A stretch of DNA of 64,000 nt from Tridacna crocea (lineage: Eukaryota > Mollusca > Bivalvia > Cardiida > Cardiidae): the NCBI GenBank assembly GCA_943736015.1, contig OX031060.1, positions 10,429,501 to 10,493,500 on the forward strand. Direction: 5' to 3'. Position 1 is the first letter of the stretch, and each line of letters begins with the position of its first letter. The translations under genes were made by a program, and so were the position numbers. Of this stretch, positions 41,745 to 54,000 are shown piece by piece. Under the pieces are notes generated by a model. The model made no database searches, was not told the DNA's origin, and saw nothing but the letters and a program-made list of their open reading frames with translations.

Positions 41745-41943
41745 GGGTAGAGGAAATGAAGTACACAAACAACAACAATGCATATTTACATTTTATTTGT
41801 AATAGATTTTTTGTATGATTATAATATATATTTAATATTTCAATGTGTATTTTCAAAAAACAAAAATTGCATATCCCAGGCATTTCTCAGCCCCATTATA
41901 ATTATAATAAGCACAAAGTAACTATGGTTTCCACTGTACAAAT
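41745..41943. repeat. Dispersed ~195-bp repeat, copy 2
   Basis: Matches 15988-16186 in the same orientation through TAGATTTTTTGTATGATTAT and GCATATCCCAGGCATTTCT. Confidence 0.72.
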
Positions 41944-42214
41944 ATTTCTCCAACCCAACACCTTGTTCACAAATGTTGGACTCCTCCAAATTCTGAACAT
42001 TCTTACAACATTGAGTAAGAAGTAAACAACATTTGAAATAAATGCATACAGGTTTAAAAAAATACTGAAACAATTATTGAATTGACTCAGTGAAGAAGAA
42101 ATAAAGTTACAACTGACGCACTTTGTCGGTTTACTTCCAAAATCTCGTAACTATACATTGTTACAAGCCGTAGTTACAAGGTTTTCGAAGTAAACTGATG
42201 ACTTGTTCTTCACA

Positions 42215-43255
42215 CCTTTTACTACACAATCCCAGGTTCAAAGACCCTGGGTAGGAAAAGCCTTTTGAAAACATTGTGGGAAAGGGAGAAAATGAGGGTT
42301 ACCAGCATTTTCTCCTTTTCCCGTAATGTTTTCTACCCTATGAAAAACAGTAATCCTTATTTTGGCAACATTTAATGTATTATCTGCAATTGCTTTCAAT
42401 TTGCTATTAACAAAATATATTTTTTTGTCTTTTGGTAATGAGGTAACAAATAACATGGCATTTGTACAGCCTGGAGGAAGGCTTTTGAAAAAACATGGTA
42501 AAAAAAGGAGAAAATGTTTTTATAAGCATTTCCTCCTTTTCCTCCGATGTTTTCACATGCATTCTTCCAACGAGACATACAAACAGGTGATCAACCATAA
42601 AATACTCAATAATGTTACTAAATAAATGATTGTCATCTTTCTCAAAGTTTGATAACAACGGGGAAAAAGTAACAAATTCAAATTCCTTAAAATAACTGCC
42701 TGCTTTGAAAAGAAGTTGTATATTTTTTAAACAAGCTTAGGTTCTATAAACTATAAAAGAAAACCCGCTTACCTTGCAAAAATGTCCGCAACATAAACAT
42801 ACATAAATAAATGCTTTCAAAACTACAAAACTTGAAACCAAAAAACAAATCTATGACTCATAACCACACAATGACAAGTTTTAAACACATGAGAAAGGAG
42901 CCTTTTGAAATCTTTGTGGGAAAAGGACAAAATACTGGTTACCAGCATTTTCTCTGTTTCCCACAATGTGTTCAAGAGTTTTCTTTCTCAAGTGATTAAA
43001 ACTTGTGATGATATGGTACAGGATTAGCTCCTTACCAAACAACAAAATTCTAGACTTGACCAAATTGACAGCGCTAGCAGACGACAAATTAAAGGTAGCA
43101 TAAAAGGTATTATCTATTTTTAATAGTGTAGAAAACATTGTGGGAAAAAGAGAAAATGCTGATTACGAGCATTTTCTCTTTTTCCCATGATGCTTCAAAA
43201 AGGTTTTCTGTCTCATGCTCATTAAAACCCATAATTACGGGGTACAGAATTAAAT
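42215..43255. mobile_element. TTAA MITE cluster
   Basis: 42215-42445 (plus), a partial at 42465-42570, 42862-43028 (plus, short) and 43025-43255 (minus). The last has matched AAAAAGAG/CTCTTTTT changes in both arms and tip GATTACGAGC. 42580-42860 shows nothing recognisable. Confidence 0.74.
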
Positions 43256-43499
43256 TCAACTGACTGAATAAATAGCCTATTTAATATATTTGCACATTAA
43301 ACTAATAAGCCTTTTTTTGTATATATATTAGTATTCTTTTTCATAGATATATAATAGTGGGGGTGATTTTACGATTCACTAGGTCATGTTCTGCTTAGCA
43401 ATGAATACCTTTGCCTTTCAACTGCACCTTTTTCAACTTTGTCCTTTCTTTCAGGTCTTCGGTCCTCCTTAAACAGCCAACCGTTCTTAAAAATGTTCT

Positions 43500-43660
43500 T
43501 CATGTTACACATCTAAGGTTGTCTACATTTGAAAGTAACACTACTTCTGATTGGCTAAACCAAATGGTTTAGCCAATCAGAAGCTGTATAACTTTCAAGT
43601 ATAGAAAATTCTGGAGAACAAAGTAAAGAATGTTCTAAAGAATGGTTGGTGAATGCAGAC
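43500..43660. mobile_element. GATTGG-core hairpin element, copy 3
   Basis: Core 43529-43598 pairs GAAAGTAACACTACTTCTGA TTGGC with AGCCAATCAGAAGCTGTATA around CCAAATGG; flank AAGAATGGTTGGTGAATGC. Confidence 0.78.
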
Positions 43661-44076
43661 TCAGATTTCTTCTTTTCAAGCTTTTAGTAGATCAATTTTA
43701 GGCTTGTACATATTGAAAGCATTAGCAGACGACAATTTAGACTTGGCCTTTTGATGGGATACATCATTGAATTGGGAGAAAACATTATTGGAGTATAGCA
43801 AAAACCCCTCTTTTGTCACAATGCTTCTCATAACTTATCTCTCGGTCTTTAAGACCTGACTTCAATCTAAAATTGAAAAAAGATGTAATCAACTGGCAAA
43901 AGAGATCGATTGCACAGCAGAGACAAGACTGACTCTATCTATCACAGAATCTTGGTGAGCCTGGAAAGTTGTACAATACTTCCGGCATCACAGATAACAG
44001 TTGTCATGACAATGGTATTGAATTATGTTTTGAGTAATGGACAGCGTTGTCATGGCAACTTATTTGTTACAGTTTT

Positions 44077-44443
44077 ACCCTTTACCAAAGAAATCCACAA
44101 CTCTGGAAAAGTAGCCTTTTGAAAACATTGTGGGAAAAGGAGAAAATGCTGGTAACCAGCATTTTCTCCTTTTCCCACAACGTTTTCTACTTTATCAAGT
44201 AAAGATGTAGCCATTTAACTCATTACCACACAACAAAATTTTAGGCTTGTCCAAACCGTTAGCATTTGCAGTCGAGAAAATAAAAGTGATTGAAAATTTG
44301 AAATTTGTTTTGTAAAGAGTAGAAAACATGGCGGGAAAAGGAGAAAATGCTGGTTACCAGAATTTTCTCCTTTTCTCACAATGTTTTCTAAAGGCTTCTT
44401 TCTCATGGTCGTCGAAGGTAGGGACTGTGTGGTAATGGGTTAA
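44077..44443. mobile_element. Two adjacent TTAA MITEs
   Basis: 44077-44218 (plus, right long arm deleted) shares TTAA at 44215 with 44215-44443 (minus, TTAA at both ends, tip GGTTACC). Another plus copy lies at 44508-44740. Confidence 0.82.
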
Positions 44444-45360
44444 GCCACCTGTAGTCTGCAAATGCTCTCAATTTGGACAAGGTTAAAAATCTTACATTTG
44501 GTACAGAGTTACCCCTTTCCCACAGCATCTTGAGTTTATACAACCCTGAAAAGAAAGCCTTTTGAAAACATTGTGAGAAAAGCAGAAAATGCTGCTAACC
44601 AGCATTTTCTTCTCTTCTCACAGTATTTTCTACCCTACATAAAAAACCAGTTTTTGAGTTTCAACATCTTTAGAGTCACATTCAGTTTGTTGTCTGCAAA
44701 TGTTTTCAAATCTAAAATTTCGTCGTCTGGGAAAGAATTACACCATTATTCTTATTATTCATCTAACCCCAATGGGAGTCTTTGTTTATAGCTTGTAAAA
44801 ATCATTCATTGAGAAACTGCTATGAACAAGTTTTATCTTCCTATTTATCAGGATGTTTTAATGATATAAATATCATCTTTCCTCTGGAACAGCTGCCAAA
44901 GTGAAGTTGTCATGACAACGCCATTTGATAAAAAAAAAAAGTGACCATTTTTTCCCAAAATAATTACATAGTAGAAAAAAAACATGAATCCACTTATTTC
45001 AGTCATTTACTAAGCAACAAAACCTTAGACCCATCCAAATTGTACACATTTGCAGACAACAAAGAAAATTTTGCTTAAATGATAATATATGATGTTGAAA
45101 GAGCAAAAACATTGTGGGAAAAGGAGAAAATGCTGGTTACCAGCATTTTCTCCTCCTCCAACAATGTTTTAAAAAAGTCTATTTCTTTAACATTGTGAAA
45201 ATAGTTGTTCTGTAAAGGGTTTAGTGGTGTGATAATTGATTCGCTGAAAATGAAACATAAATAATATTTCTCGATGACAAAAAATATGCAAGCAAGAGAT
45301 CAAGAGCGTGACATTCATTAAGAAATCTGACAAGGATTTTACTTTTCCCTCTGTAAAAGT

Positions 45361-45832
45361 TAGCTCATTACCAAAAGACAATATTTTAGACTTGTCGAAA
45401 TCGAAAGCATTTGCAGACGACAAAATAAAAGTGACTGAAAATTTGGAATTTGTTTTCTGAAGGGTAGAAAATATTGTGGGCAAAGGTTAAAATGCTGATA
45501 CTTGTTTTCTTGGAATTTGTTTAGTTAAGGATATAAAACATTGTGGGAAAAGGAGAAAATGCTGGTGACCAGATTTTTCTCCTTTTTACACAATGTTTTC
45601 TAAAGGCTTCTTTCTCAGGATCATCAAAAGTATGGCCTGTGTGGTAATGGGTTAAAGACAGCAAACTAACATATTCCCTGAATGGAGAAAACTGTCTTAG
45701 ATAGCGTAAAAAACACTGCAGGAAAAGGAGAAAATGCTGGTAACCAGCATTTTTTCCTTTTCCCAAAATGTTTCCAAGGGGCTTTCTTCTTCAGGGTCGT
45801 TAAAACTCAGGATTGTGGGGTAAAGAGTTAAA
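45361..45832 (-). mobile_element. TTAA MITE with internal duplication, plus half copy
   Basis: 45361-45656: the left hairpin arm region occurs twice (TATTGTGGGCAAAGG near 45470 and CATTGTGGGAAAAGG near 45540) separated by long-arm sequence. A half copy follows at 45700-45832; copies at 45000-45225 and 46066-46245 flank. Confidence 0.74.
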
Positions 45833-46249
45833 CACGAACTCAAGAAAGTCTCTGGATCTTACTGCAAAGCTGTTCCTATCAGCTTTGATGATAAGCAAGT
45901 AAGACTAGTTCCAAAAATATTTGTTACATTCCGTAATATTATGCATAATAGCCTTTGGATTTTAATTTTAGAGACAGAGTACCAGCCTATGTAGTATGCT
46001 TGATAATTTTTTTTTTCCATCTGTCAAACCGAATGCCTTTTACGACAAAAGCGGCTTTTGCATACAGCTCTTTACCACACAATCATGACTTTCAACGACC
46101 CTGATAAAGAAGACTTTTGAAAACATTGTGGGAAAAAGGAGAAAATGCTGGTAACCAGCATTTTCTACTTTTCCTACAATGTTTTCAAAAAGCTTCTTTC
46201 ACAAAGGTGTTAAAAGTCGGGTTTCTGTGGTGAAGGCTTGATAAAGATC

Positions 46250-47600
46250 ACTCAAAATGTGCATTTATTTTTCTGAGGAAGAAAACTTGAAAAAAAGGAT
46301 AATAACAGATACCAGAAGAAAAGATCAACTAAATTTCTTCTCGATGATTTCTTTTCTGTTAAAAGATATGCAAATACTTTTGCAATACAGAGACATAAAC
46401 AAAAATAACTAAAAAAAAAAAATCTTCGAAAAACAGAAATGCTGCAAAAAAAAAAGTAAAACATAAAAATGGTGAAAATTAAAGGCAAAAACGACAAATC
46501 GCTTAATTTTAGCACAATTATGGCATTTGGCGATGAGCATGAATATGCATGACATAAAACTATGAATATGCATGATTATTATGATAATGACTGAATAAAT
46601 GAACTGTGATTGGTCCACATGAATCTTGCAATGCTAATTCATGCAAATAAGCTTTAAAGAATAAATACATCATGACATGATCATTCTTTTTACATATTTA
46701 CAAAATAGAATCATTTTAACAAAGGTCTGATCCCGCAATGCCTTTTTTTCCCCATCTATCTATCCTCTAGTTTGAATATTAAGCTGCCAATCTGATAAAA
46801 CATTCATTATTTGAGATACTCATTTTTCCTTCTCAATGGGTTTTTTTTTCCCATTTTTTCATTTCTTTCATTTGTAATTGTGCAATATCCTTATAGAAAC
46901 AATCTGACCTAAACTAAAACAAGAGCACAGCATGCGGGTTCCTACGCTCACCTGAACGTGCTTGATTTTCAGTGAAAATTCCAAGTTGTAAAAAAGGGGC
47001 ATTACTATCTTGAAGGTACTTTGATAATTACCTGCCCTTGTTTAATAGCTTTCCCTTTTGATGGTTAATGACTTGTCCAAGTTCAAAATGGAAATCTTCA
47101 GTAACAACTGTAAAGTTTCGAAGTTTTTGCACAACAACAAAGACGAAGCAGATGATGACGCAAGGGCTATACAGGATACCAACATACTGTACAAAAATAA
47201 ATTCTAATATAAATGAAGAAAATCACCCATTACCCTCCAGATGATAAATTTGAATTGTAAACTATTTCTATATTATGCAAACAGATGTCATACCCCAATT
47301 TTAAAACGCAACAACCCACCTATTTAACAGTTACAAAAATAACAACTCGTAGATTTTCCATTCATTCAAAAATGCACTCAAGCATGCCTTTCATGTATTC
47401 CTAATCTTTAATCCTTAAAGCATCTTTCACAGCTATGGTTGCCTGTGCAGCCAGTGTAGATCAAGATCAGACTGCACAAAACCTGCAGTCTGATCTCTAA
47501 ACTACACTGTCCGCTTCGCTGAAACACTATAGACAAAAGCAATCATTAAACTGCAATTCTCTGGGTTAGATTTTTCAGCGCTTTTAGGGTTAGATTTCTA
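46250..47600. other. A/T-rich flank downstream of CREB3L, no gene seen
   Basis: 46250-46620 is A-rich with two GAATATGCATGA words. 46920-46990 (AGAGCACAGCATGCGGG, CTCACCTGAAC) resembles the end of the AGCTCACCTGAGC repeat. 47455-47520 has an inverted GTGTAGATCAAGATCAGACT element, also at 55650-55730. The 3' UTR of CREB3L must lie here. Confidence 0.5.
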
Positions 47601-47625
47601 TTCTATCTGTGAAGGAAATAGAAAG

Positions 47626-48008
47626 TTAGATTTTGTCAGCACTTTCCACCAATCCCTCTGCTTTCAAGTCACCCCTCGTAATATCCTTTCCAATGACAGT
47701 TTTCAGTGGTTCGTCCCGAGAATGATTCAAATGCCCAAAATGACTTTCCACGGTTACCTTGACAACTTCAACCTTTTTGACTGAAGGGGTTTCAGCTTTA
47801 AGTACCGGTACAGCAACCTCGGTCTTTATAATTTCCATTTCTTTTTGTGAGGTCAGATTAATTTCGGGCTTGATGGTACTGCTGATGACTTTTTTAACCT
47901 GGCCTTCCTGCTTCTCGAGTTCAGCATTTGGAATATTTGGCCCATAGATGTCGTACCAAGTCAGGTCATCTTGCTCCCCACGTAACGACATTAGTACCCT
48001 TGACTTCA
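47626..48008 (-). CDS. CREB3L2: CREB3L terminal exon: lumenal tail
   Basis: Acceptor ttattgttgtag; open to TAA at 47626-47628. Encodes [23 protein letters not shown] and then a charged Lys/Glu/Val-rich tail ending VESADKI. SRVLMS sits where vertebrate CREB3L2 has the site-1 protease site (SRNLLI). No strong poly(A) hexamer is close; a minus-strand AATAAA is at 46264-46269. Confidence 0.9.
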
Positions 48009-51000
48009 CTACAACAATAACAACATGGAAGCGTTAAGAATCAATCTATACATAAATACTTCCTGAGTATCAGCATTTTCGTTTTATCCTACAACTCATT
48101 ACCAAAAGACAAAATTTTAGGCTTGTCCAAATCGAAAGCATTTGCAGACAACAAAATGAAAGTGTCTGAAAATTTAAAATTTGTTCTGTAAAGGGTAGTA
48201 AACATTGTGGGAAAAGCAGAAAATGCTGGTTACCAGTATTTTCTCCTTTTCCCACAATGTTTTCTAAAGCCTTCTTTCTCAGGGTCATCAAAATTAGGGA
48301 TTGTGTGGTAATGGGTTAACAACCAAACAGAAAAAAAGATTTTCCACAGTTTCTCAGAAAATGGTGGTGGGCATCATTTCTGATTCTTTTTCAACAATGA
48401 TTTCTACTTTTTCAATAGCAAATCAAATTATCTGAGCCTACTTGATTTTGCCTTTTGTCCTTTTGATTTGGACAAGTTTACAATTTTGTCATCTTATAGG
48501 GTTAAATAATTTCATGAACAGAACCAATAACAGTTAAAGGCCCATCTACACTAGCCAGTATTTGTTTGAAAATAACAGCAAACTTCAGTTCGGTAAAGTT
48601 TGGTCATGTCTTTCCGCAGGGTGTCTACTGTCTTCACTTCAACAAACAATAGTAAACAATGCTTAGTGATATTTGAATATCATGTAATGTATCCATCACA
48701 TGATAAAAAGGCAGCTTTTGATTGGTCAATATACTTAAGACACCACAAGACAACACCAAACTGAGCAAAAATGAGCATGTCTAAACGGACCTTTACTGTG
48801 TTTCTTCTTGCCATCACCAAAAAATCCCAAGAGCATGCAGCTGTGTCAACATCAAAATGTTGCATTATGGGTACATCTTGTATTTCATGGTATAAGTTTG
48901 ATAACCCAACTGATTAACTCTTTACCAATCCACAAATTTTAGCCTTGTTCAAATTGATATCATTTACAGACAACAAACTAAATGTCATTCAAAACATAAA
49001 ATTTGTCTTGTATAGTGTAGAAAACATGGAGAGAATAGGAGAAAATGCCAGTTACCAGTATTTTCTTCTTTTCCCACAATGTTTTCCATCCTTTCAAAAA
49101 CAAATCCAATCATTTTAGAGACATTTAAATTGTCGTCTGCAAATGCTTTCAAAAAGAACAAGTTGAAATTTTGTCATCTGGAAAAGAGTCTATATGAACA
49201 AAAGGAACTATGTGATACAGCTAACGCTCCAATACGTTAAAGCATGCACTTACTAGGTGGCGTACAGTAGGCATCCACCTTGGCGCCCTCAATCTGCGGC
49301 CCCATCATTGGCGATGGTTTCACAAGCTGTGGGTTGGTCATGGCTGGAAGCCCAGGGTTACCATTACTAGTACCATACCCAATATTGAGGGAGGTTGGGG
49401 TCCAGCTCCCAAGAAAAACAGCAAAGCAGAGTACCAATACCTGAAAAAATGGTTTGAAGTCCCCATAACAGAACGGTTAAACTCCTTACCAACTTGAACC
49501 CAAGTTATTTATGAAACCCTAAAAACTGGGCCTTTGAAAACATTGTAGATAACGGAGGAAATGCTGGACACCAGCATTTCCTCTTTTTCCTACAATGTTT
49601 TCTATCCTTTAATTCCATCAATCCACAGATAGTTAATTGTCCAAAAATGTTTTCAATTTTGACAGGTTCAAGATTTTTACGGGTAAAGAGCTAACTGAAC
49701 AGTTTTGTTACAAACAACATAACTATACAAGTACCACAATCCCTCAATACATGGACTTCTTCCAATACCGTATTTGACTTTCTAAAACAAAGTAAATTGG
49801 GATCATTCTTGAGTTTTTTGTTTGCCTGAAAATTGCTTGTACTTTGGGAAAGACTACAGAAATTCTAAAACTCCAAAAACCAAACAACAAAACTTTGGGG
49901 TTGCCCAAAGTGAAAGCACTTGCAGACGACAATTCAAATGTGGCTGGAATTATGAGATTTGGTCATGAAAGGGAAGAAAAATTGTGAAAAAAGGAGAAAT
50001 TGCTGGTAATCAGCATTTTCTTCTGTTCCGAAGCAGTTTTTCAAAATCCTTTTCCATGGGATCACCAGAACATGGTATTGTTTGGTTAGAGATTACCCAA
50101 ATTTAATGACTACTTTCTGTATTGTTTGCAATACTATCAAAATTAATTGTTTGTATTGTAATAATTTTATTGTATTTGTATTCTATGGTGTTTTACACCC
50201 CTTTCATCATTATTTTGGCTCATCCAGGATAAAAAAGAAAATAAAGTAACTGCATATTTGATAAGTAATATTGGATGAGTCCATTATAGAAGGATAAGGT
50301 TACATGGTTAGATACATGCAGACGACAAACATTTCAAGCGGTTACTGTGAACAACAACAAAAATAAGGTGAAGTGAGGGAACAAGATAAAATAACATGAA
50401 AAATCTCCCAATTCTTTAGCTTAACCCTTTACTCTTTACTGAACAACAAAATTTTAGACTTGTCCAAATTGAAACCATTTGCAGATGACAAAATAAATGC
50501 GACTCTTTGAAACTTGATTTTGGAATAGAAGAAAACATTGTGGGAGAAGGAGAAACTGCTGGTAATCAGCATTTCCTTCGGTTCTGAAGATGTTTTTTCA
50601 AAATCCTTTTCCATGGGATCTTTTCTCCTTTTCCCACATTGTGATCAGAAGGCTTCCCTCCCCGGGACTGTTAACCCTTTCTCAAACAATCCCTGGTTTT
50701 TACCAGTCTGGAATAATAGCCTTTTGAAAACATTGTGGGAAAAGGAGAAAATGCTGGTAACCAGCATTTTCTCCTTTTCCCACAATGTTTTCTATCCTAT
50801 CATAGACAGAAATCATTTTTTCAGCAAGAGTTGAACTGTCGTCTGCAAATGCTTTCAATTTGGTCTAGTCCAAAAGTTTGTCATTTGGGAAAGGGTTAAA
50901 ATGCTTTTTGGACAAGTCTACATTTATTTTTTTATTTTTGTTGAGTAAAGGATTATGCCAAATGAAATCAATGTAGGTACATGTAGTTTACAAAGGTGAA

Positions 51001-54000
51001 ACAGCTTGCACGTAAATAAAGCAGACGATCAATATGAAAATATATTTTGCCCGATCAGAGAAAAAGCTGTTTGTATGGAGATTTTTTTACAAGCAAATAC
51101 TTATGCACCGGAAGTAACATTTCATCACCACAAATCCCTTTCATTAAAATGTAAGCATCTTTCTCAACCTTGGGAAAAAAGTCTTTTAAAAAACAGAGTG
51201 GGAGAAAGGAAAAGAGCATGGCAAGAGCAACATTTTGTCTTTTTTCAACAATGATTCAACACTTTTAACCCTTTTCCAAACAACAAATTTTGGACTCTTT
51301 CTAACCGAAAGAGTTTGACGACAATTTCAGATTTGGACAAAATGGCCAAAAAATTCTTAAAAAGGATAGAAAACACTGTGTGGAAAAGGAGAAATTGCTT
51401 ATTAGGAGCAATTTCTTCTTTTCCCACTGTTTTCAAAAGACTTTTACTGCAGATACGTAAAAACCAGGGCTTGGTTGGGAAAGGGTTAAAGAAAGATGAC
51501 TACATTTTATCTGTCGTCTGCAAACTCTCTCAATTTGGTACAGTCTAAAACTGTTTGGTAAAAAGTTAAGATCTTTCTATTAGCTAGAGGGAGTATTCTA
51601 CAAAGAAAATTAAATAAAAACTAACAAAAACTTTCACACTAATTCTATATTTTATTATGCATTTTTCCTTTCGGCTAGTTTAAATTTCACTCTTTCATGT
51701 GATCATTAAAATTGTACAAAACAAGAGGGTTTAACTCTTTACCACACAATCCCTTTCAACGACCCTGAGCAAAAAACCTTTTGAAAACATAGTGGGAAAA
51801 GGAGAAAATGCTGGTAACCAGCATTTTCTCCTTTTCCCACAATGTTTCTACCCTTTCCAAACCAGATTTCACTTTTTAAGTCAGCTTTGTTTTGTCGTCT
51901 GCAAATGCTTTCAATTTGGACCAGTCTAAAATTACCTCATTTGGTAAAGAGTTAACATGAATAAATGACAGAAAACTAATAATAATAAAACATAATTTCA
52001 TGGCCTTTTCACCAAAATTGATGATACCAATGGAAACTTATCATTATTTTAGAGACATTTCCAGATAATCTGAAGAAAGTTCAACTAAAAGCCCATCAAA
52101 ACTAATGGATGGATGGTGGGTGGGTGGATGGATGGATAAATGGGTGGGTGTGTGGGTGGATGGATGGATGGATGGATGAATCAATCAATCAATACAAGCA
52201 ATTTTGAACAAACTTATCTATAAATCCCTATAGCATCTCAAGTTTTAACCTTTACCACACAATCCCATGTTCAAAACAGAATTGGAAATCATTGAGGTAA
52301 TAGAAGAAAATGCTGGAAACCAGTATACTCTCCTTTTCCTATGATATTCTATTCCATTTCAAAGACAAATTTTATCATTTGAATGACGTCAAATTTGCCG
52401 TCTATGAATACTTTCAATTTGGTGGCATCCAAATTCAGTCAATAATTTCCCAGAATTTTATCATTATCTACATTATCTACATTGAAAGCATTTGCAGACA
52501 AAGAAATAAATGCTACTCAAAATATAAAATTTGTCTTTCATAGGTCAGAAAACCGGGTGGGAAAAGGAGAAAATGCTGATTGCAAGCATTTTCTCCTTTT
52601 CCCACAATGTTTTCAAAGGCTGTCTTTCTATGAGTTGTTAAAAATCGGCATTCTGTAGTAAAGATTTAATGACTTTAGGAAACAAGGCACGAGTTACCTT
52701 GAGAAAAAAAGCCGAAAAAAACATTATAGGGCAAGTAGAAAATACATTTAACCAGGATTTTTACAAATTCCCACACTGTTTTCAACCCCTTTTAAAGACT
52801 TGATAGTCTCATTACTTGAATCACATTTAGCTTATCATTTACAAATACTTAAAATTTCAATAAATCTAAAATTATTGTGAGGTGAAGAGTTGACTCTTTT
52901 GCCAAATAATTTCCAAATTGAAAGCATCTGCAGACAACAAAATGAATGTGACTAAAGAATTGAAATGTGTTTAAGGAAGACAAGAAAACATTGTGGGAAA
53001 TAGAGAAAATGCTGGTTACCAGCATTTTCTCCTTTTCCCACAATGTTTTCAAAAGGTTTCTTTCACAGGGGTGTTAAAAGTGGGAATTCTACAGTAAAGG
53101 GTTAAACTGATTATGCAAACAAATATATACCCCTCTCCTCTACTGTCTTTTCATCTATGCCTCTTTTTCCCCCATAAAGTGAAGAATAATTAAACCAGAA
53201 AATTGACACAAGAATAGATAATGGAATGAACAAAAGAATGAAGGGAATGTAAATAAACATATGAGCACATGAAAGAAAGTGTCTGAGGGTTTCTTCATGC
53301 AGGAATGTCAATTTGTGGCACATCTAAGTTAAAAACTGAGATGAACATTTCAACCGGTTAATTCTTTACTAAACTACAAAGCTTCAGACTGGTCCAAATT
53401 GAAAGCATTTGCAGACGACAAAATGAATGTGACTCAAAAATTGAGGTTTGTTCTGGTAAGGGTGGAAAACATTGTGGGAAAAGGAGAAAATGCTGATTAC
53501 CACCAGCATTTTCTCCTTTTCCAACAAGGTTTTTAAAAGGCTTCTTTCTCATAGTTCAAATCCAGGATTGCTTTGCAAAGAGTTACAGAGACCAACAAAT
53601 TGCAATTTACATGTTGTTTAACTCTTTACCAAACAACAAAATTTTACACCTGACCAAATTGGAAGCATTTGCAGAAGACAAAAGTAATGTGACTCAAAAA
53701 TTGAAAATTGTTTCAGGATGGGTAGTAAACATTTTGGGAAAAAGAGAAAATGCTGGCTACCACCATTTTCTCCTTTTTCCTCAATGTTTCCAAAAAGGCT
53801 TCTTATTCAGGGTCGTGAAAACCAGTGATTGTTTTGGGAAAGCATTGCAAGTTACAATCCAGATTTACCTCGACTGCTCATACATATATTTAAAAGGGAA
53901 GAAAATATTGTGGGAAAAGGAGAATAATGATAGTTACAAGCACTTTCTCCTTTTCCGAAAATTATTTAAAAACCCTTCTTTCCTTGGGTCTTTAAATTTC

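Larger units (their letters stand above)
24669..47625. other. Intergenic region between convergent genes
   Basis: No exon of a recognisable protein was found on either strand in these 23 kb. The longer reading frames are translations of MITE arms. Contents are the mobile elements and repeats listed separately. Confidence 0.65.

Noticed and set aside
47759-47947. 62-residue plus-strand frame opposite the CREB3L terminal exon
   Set aside because: Antisense shadow of the coding exon.
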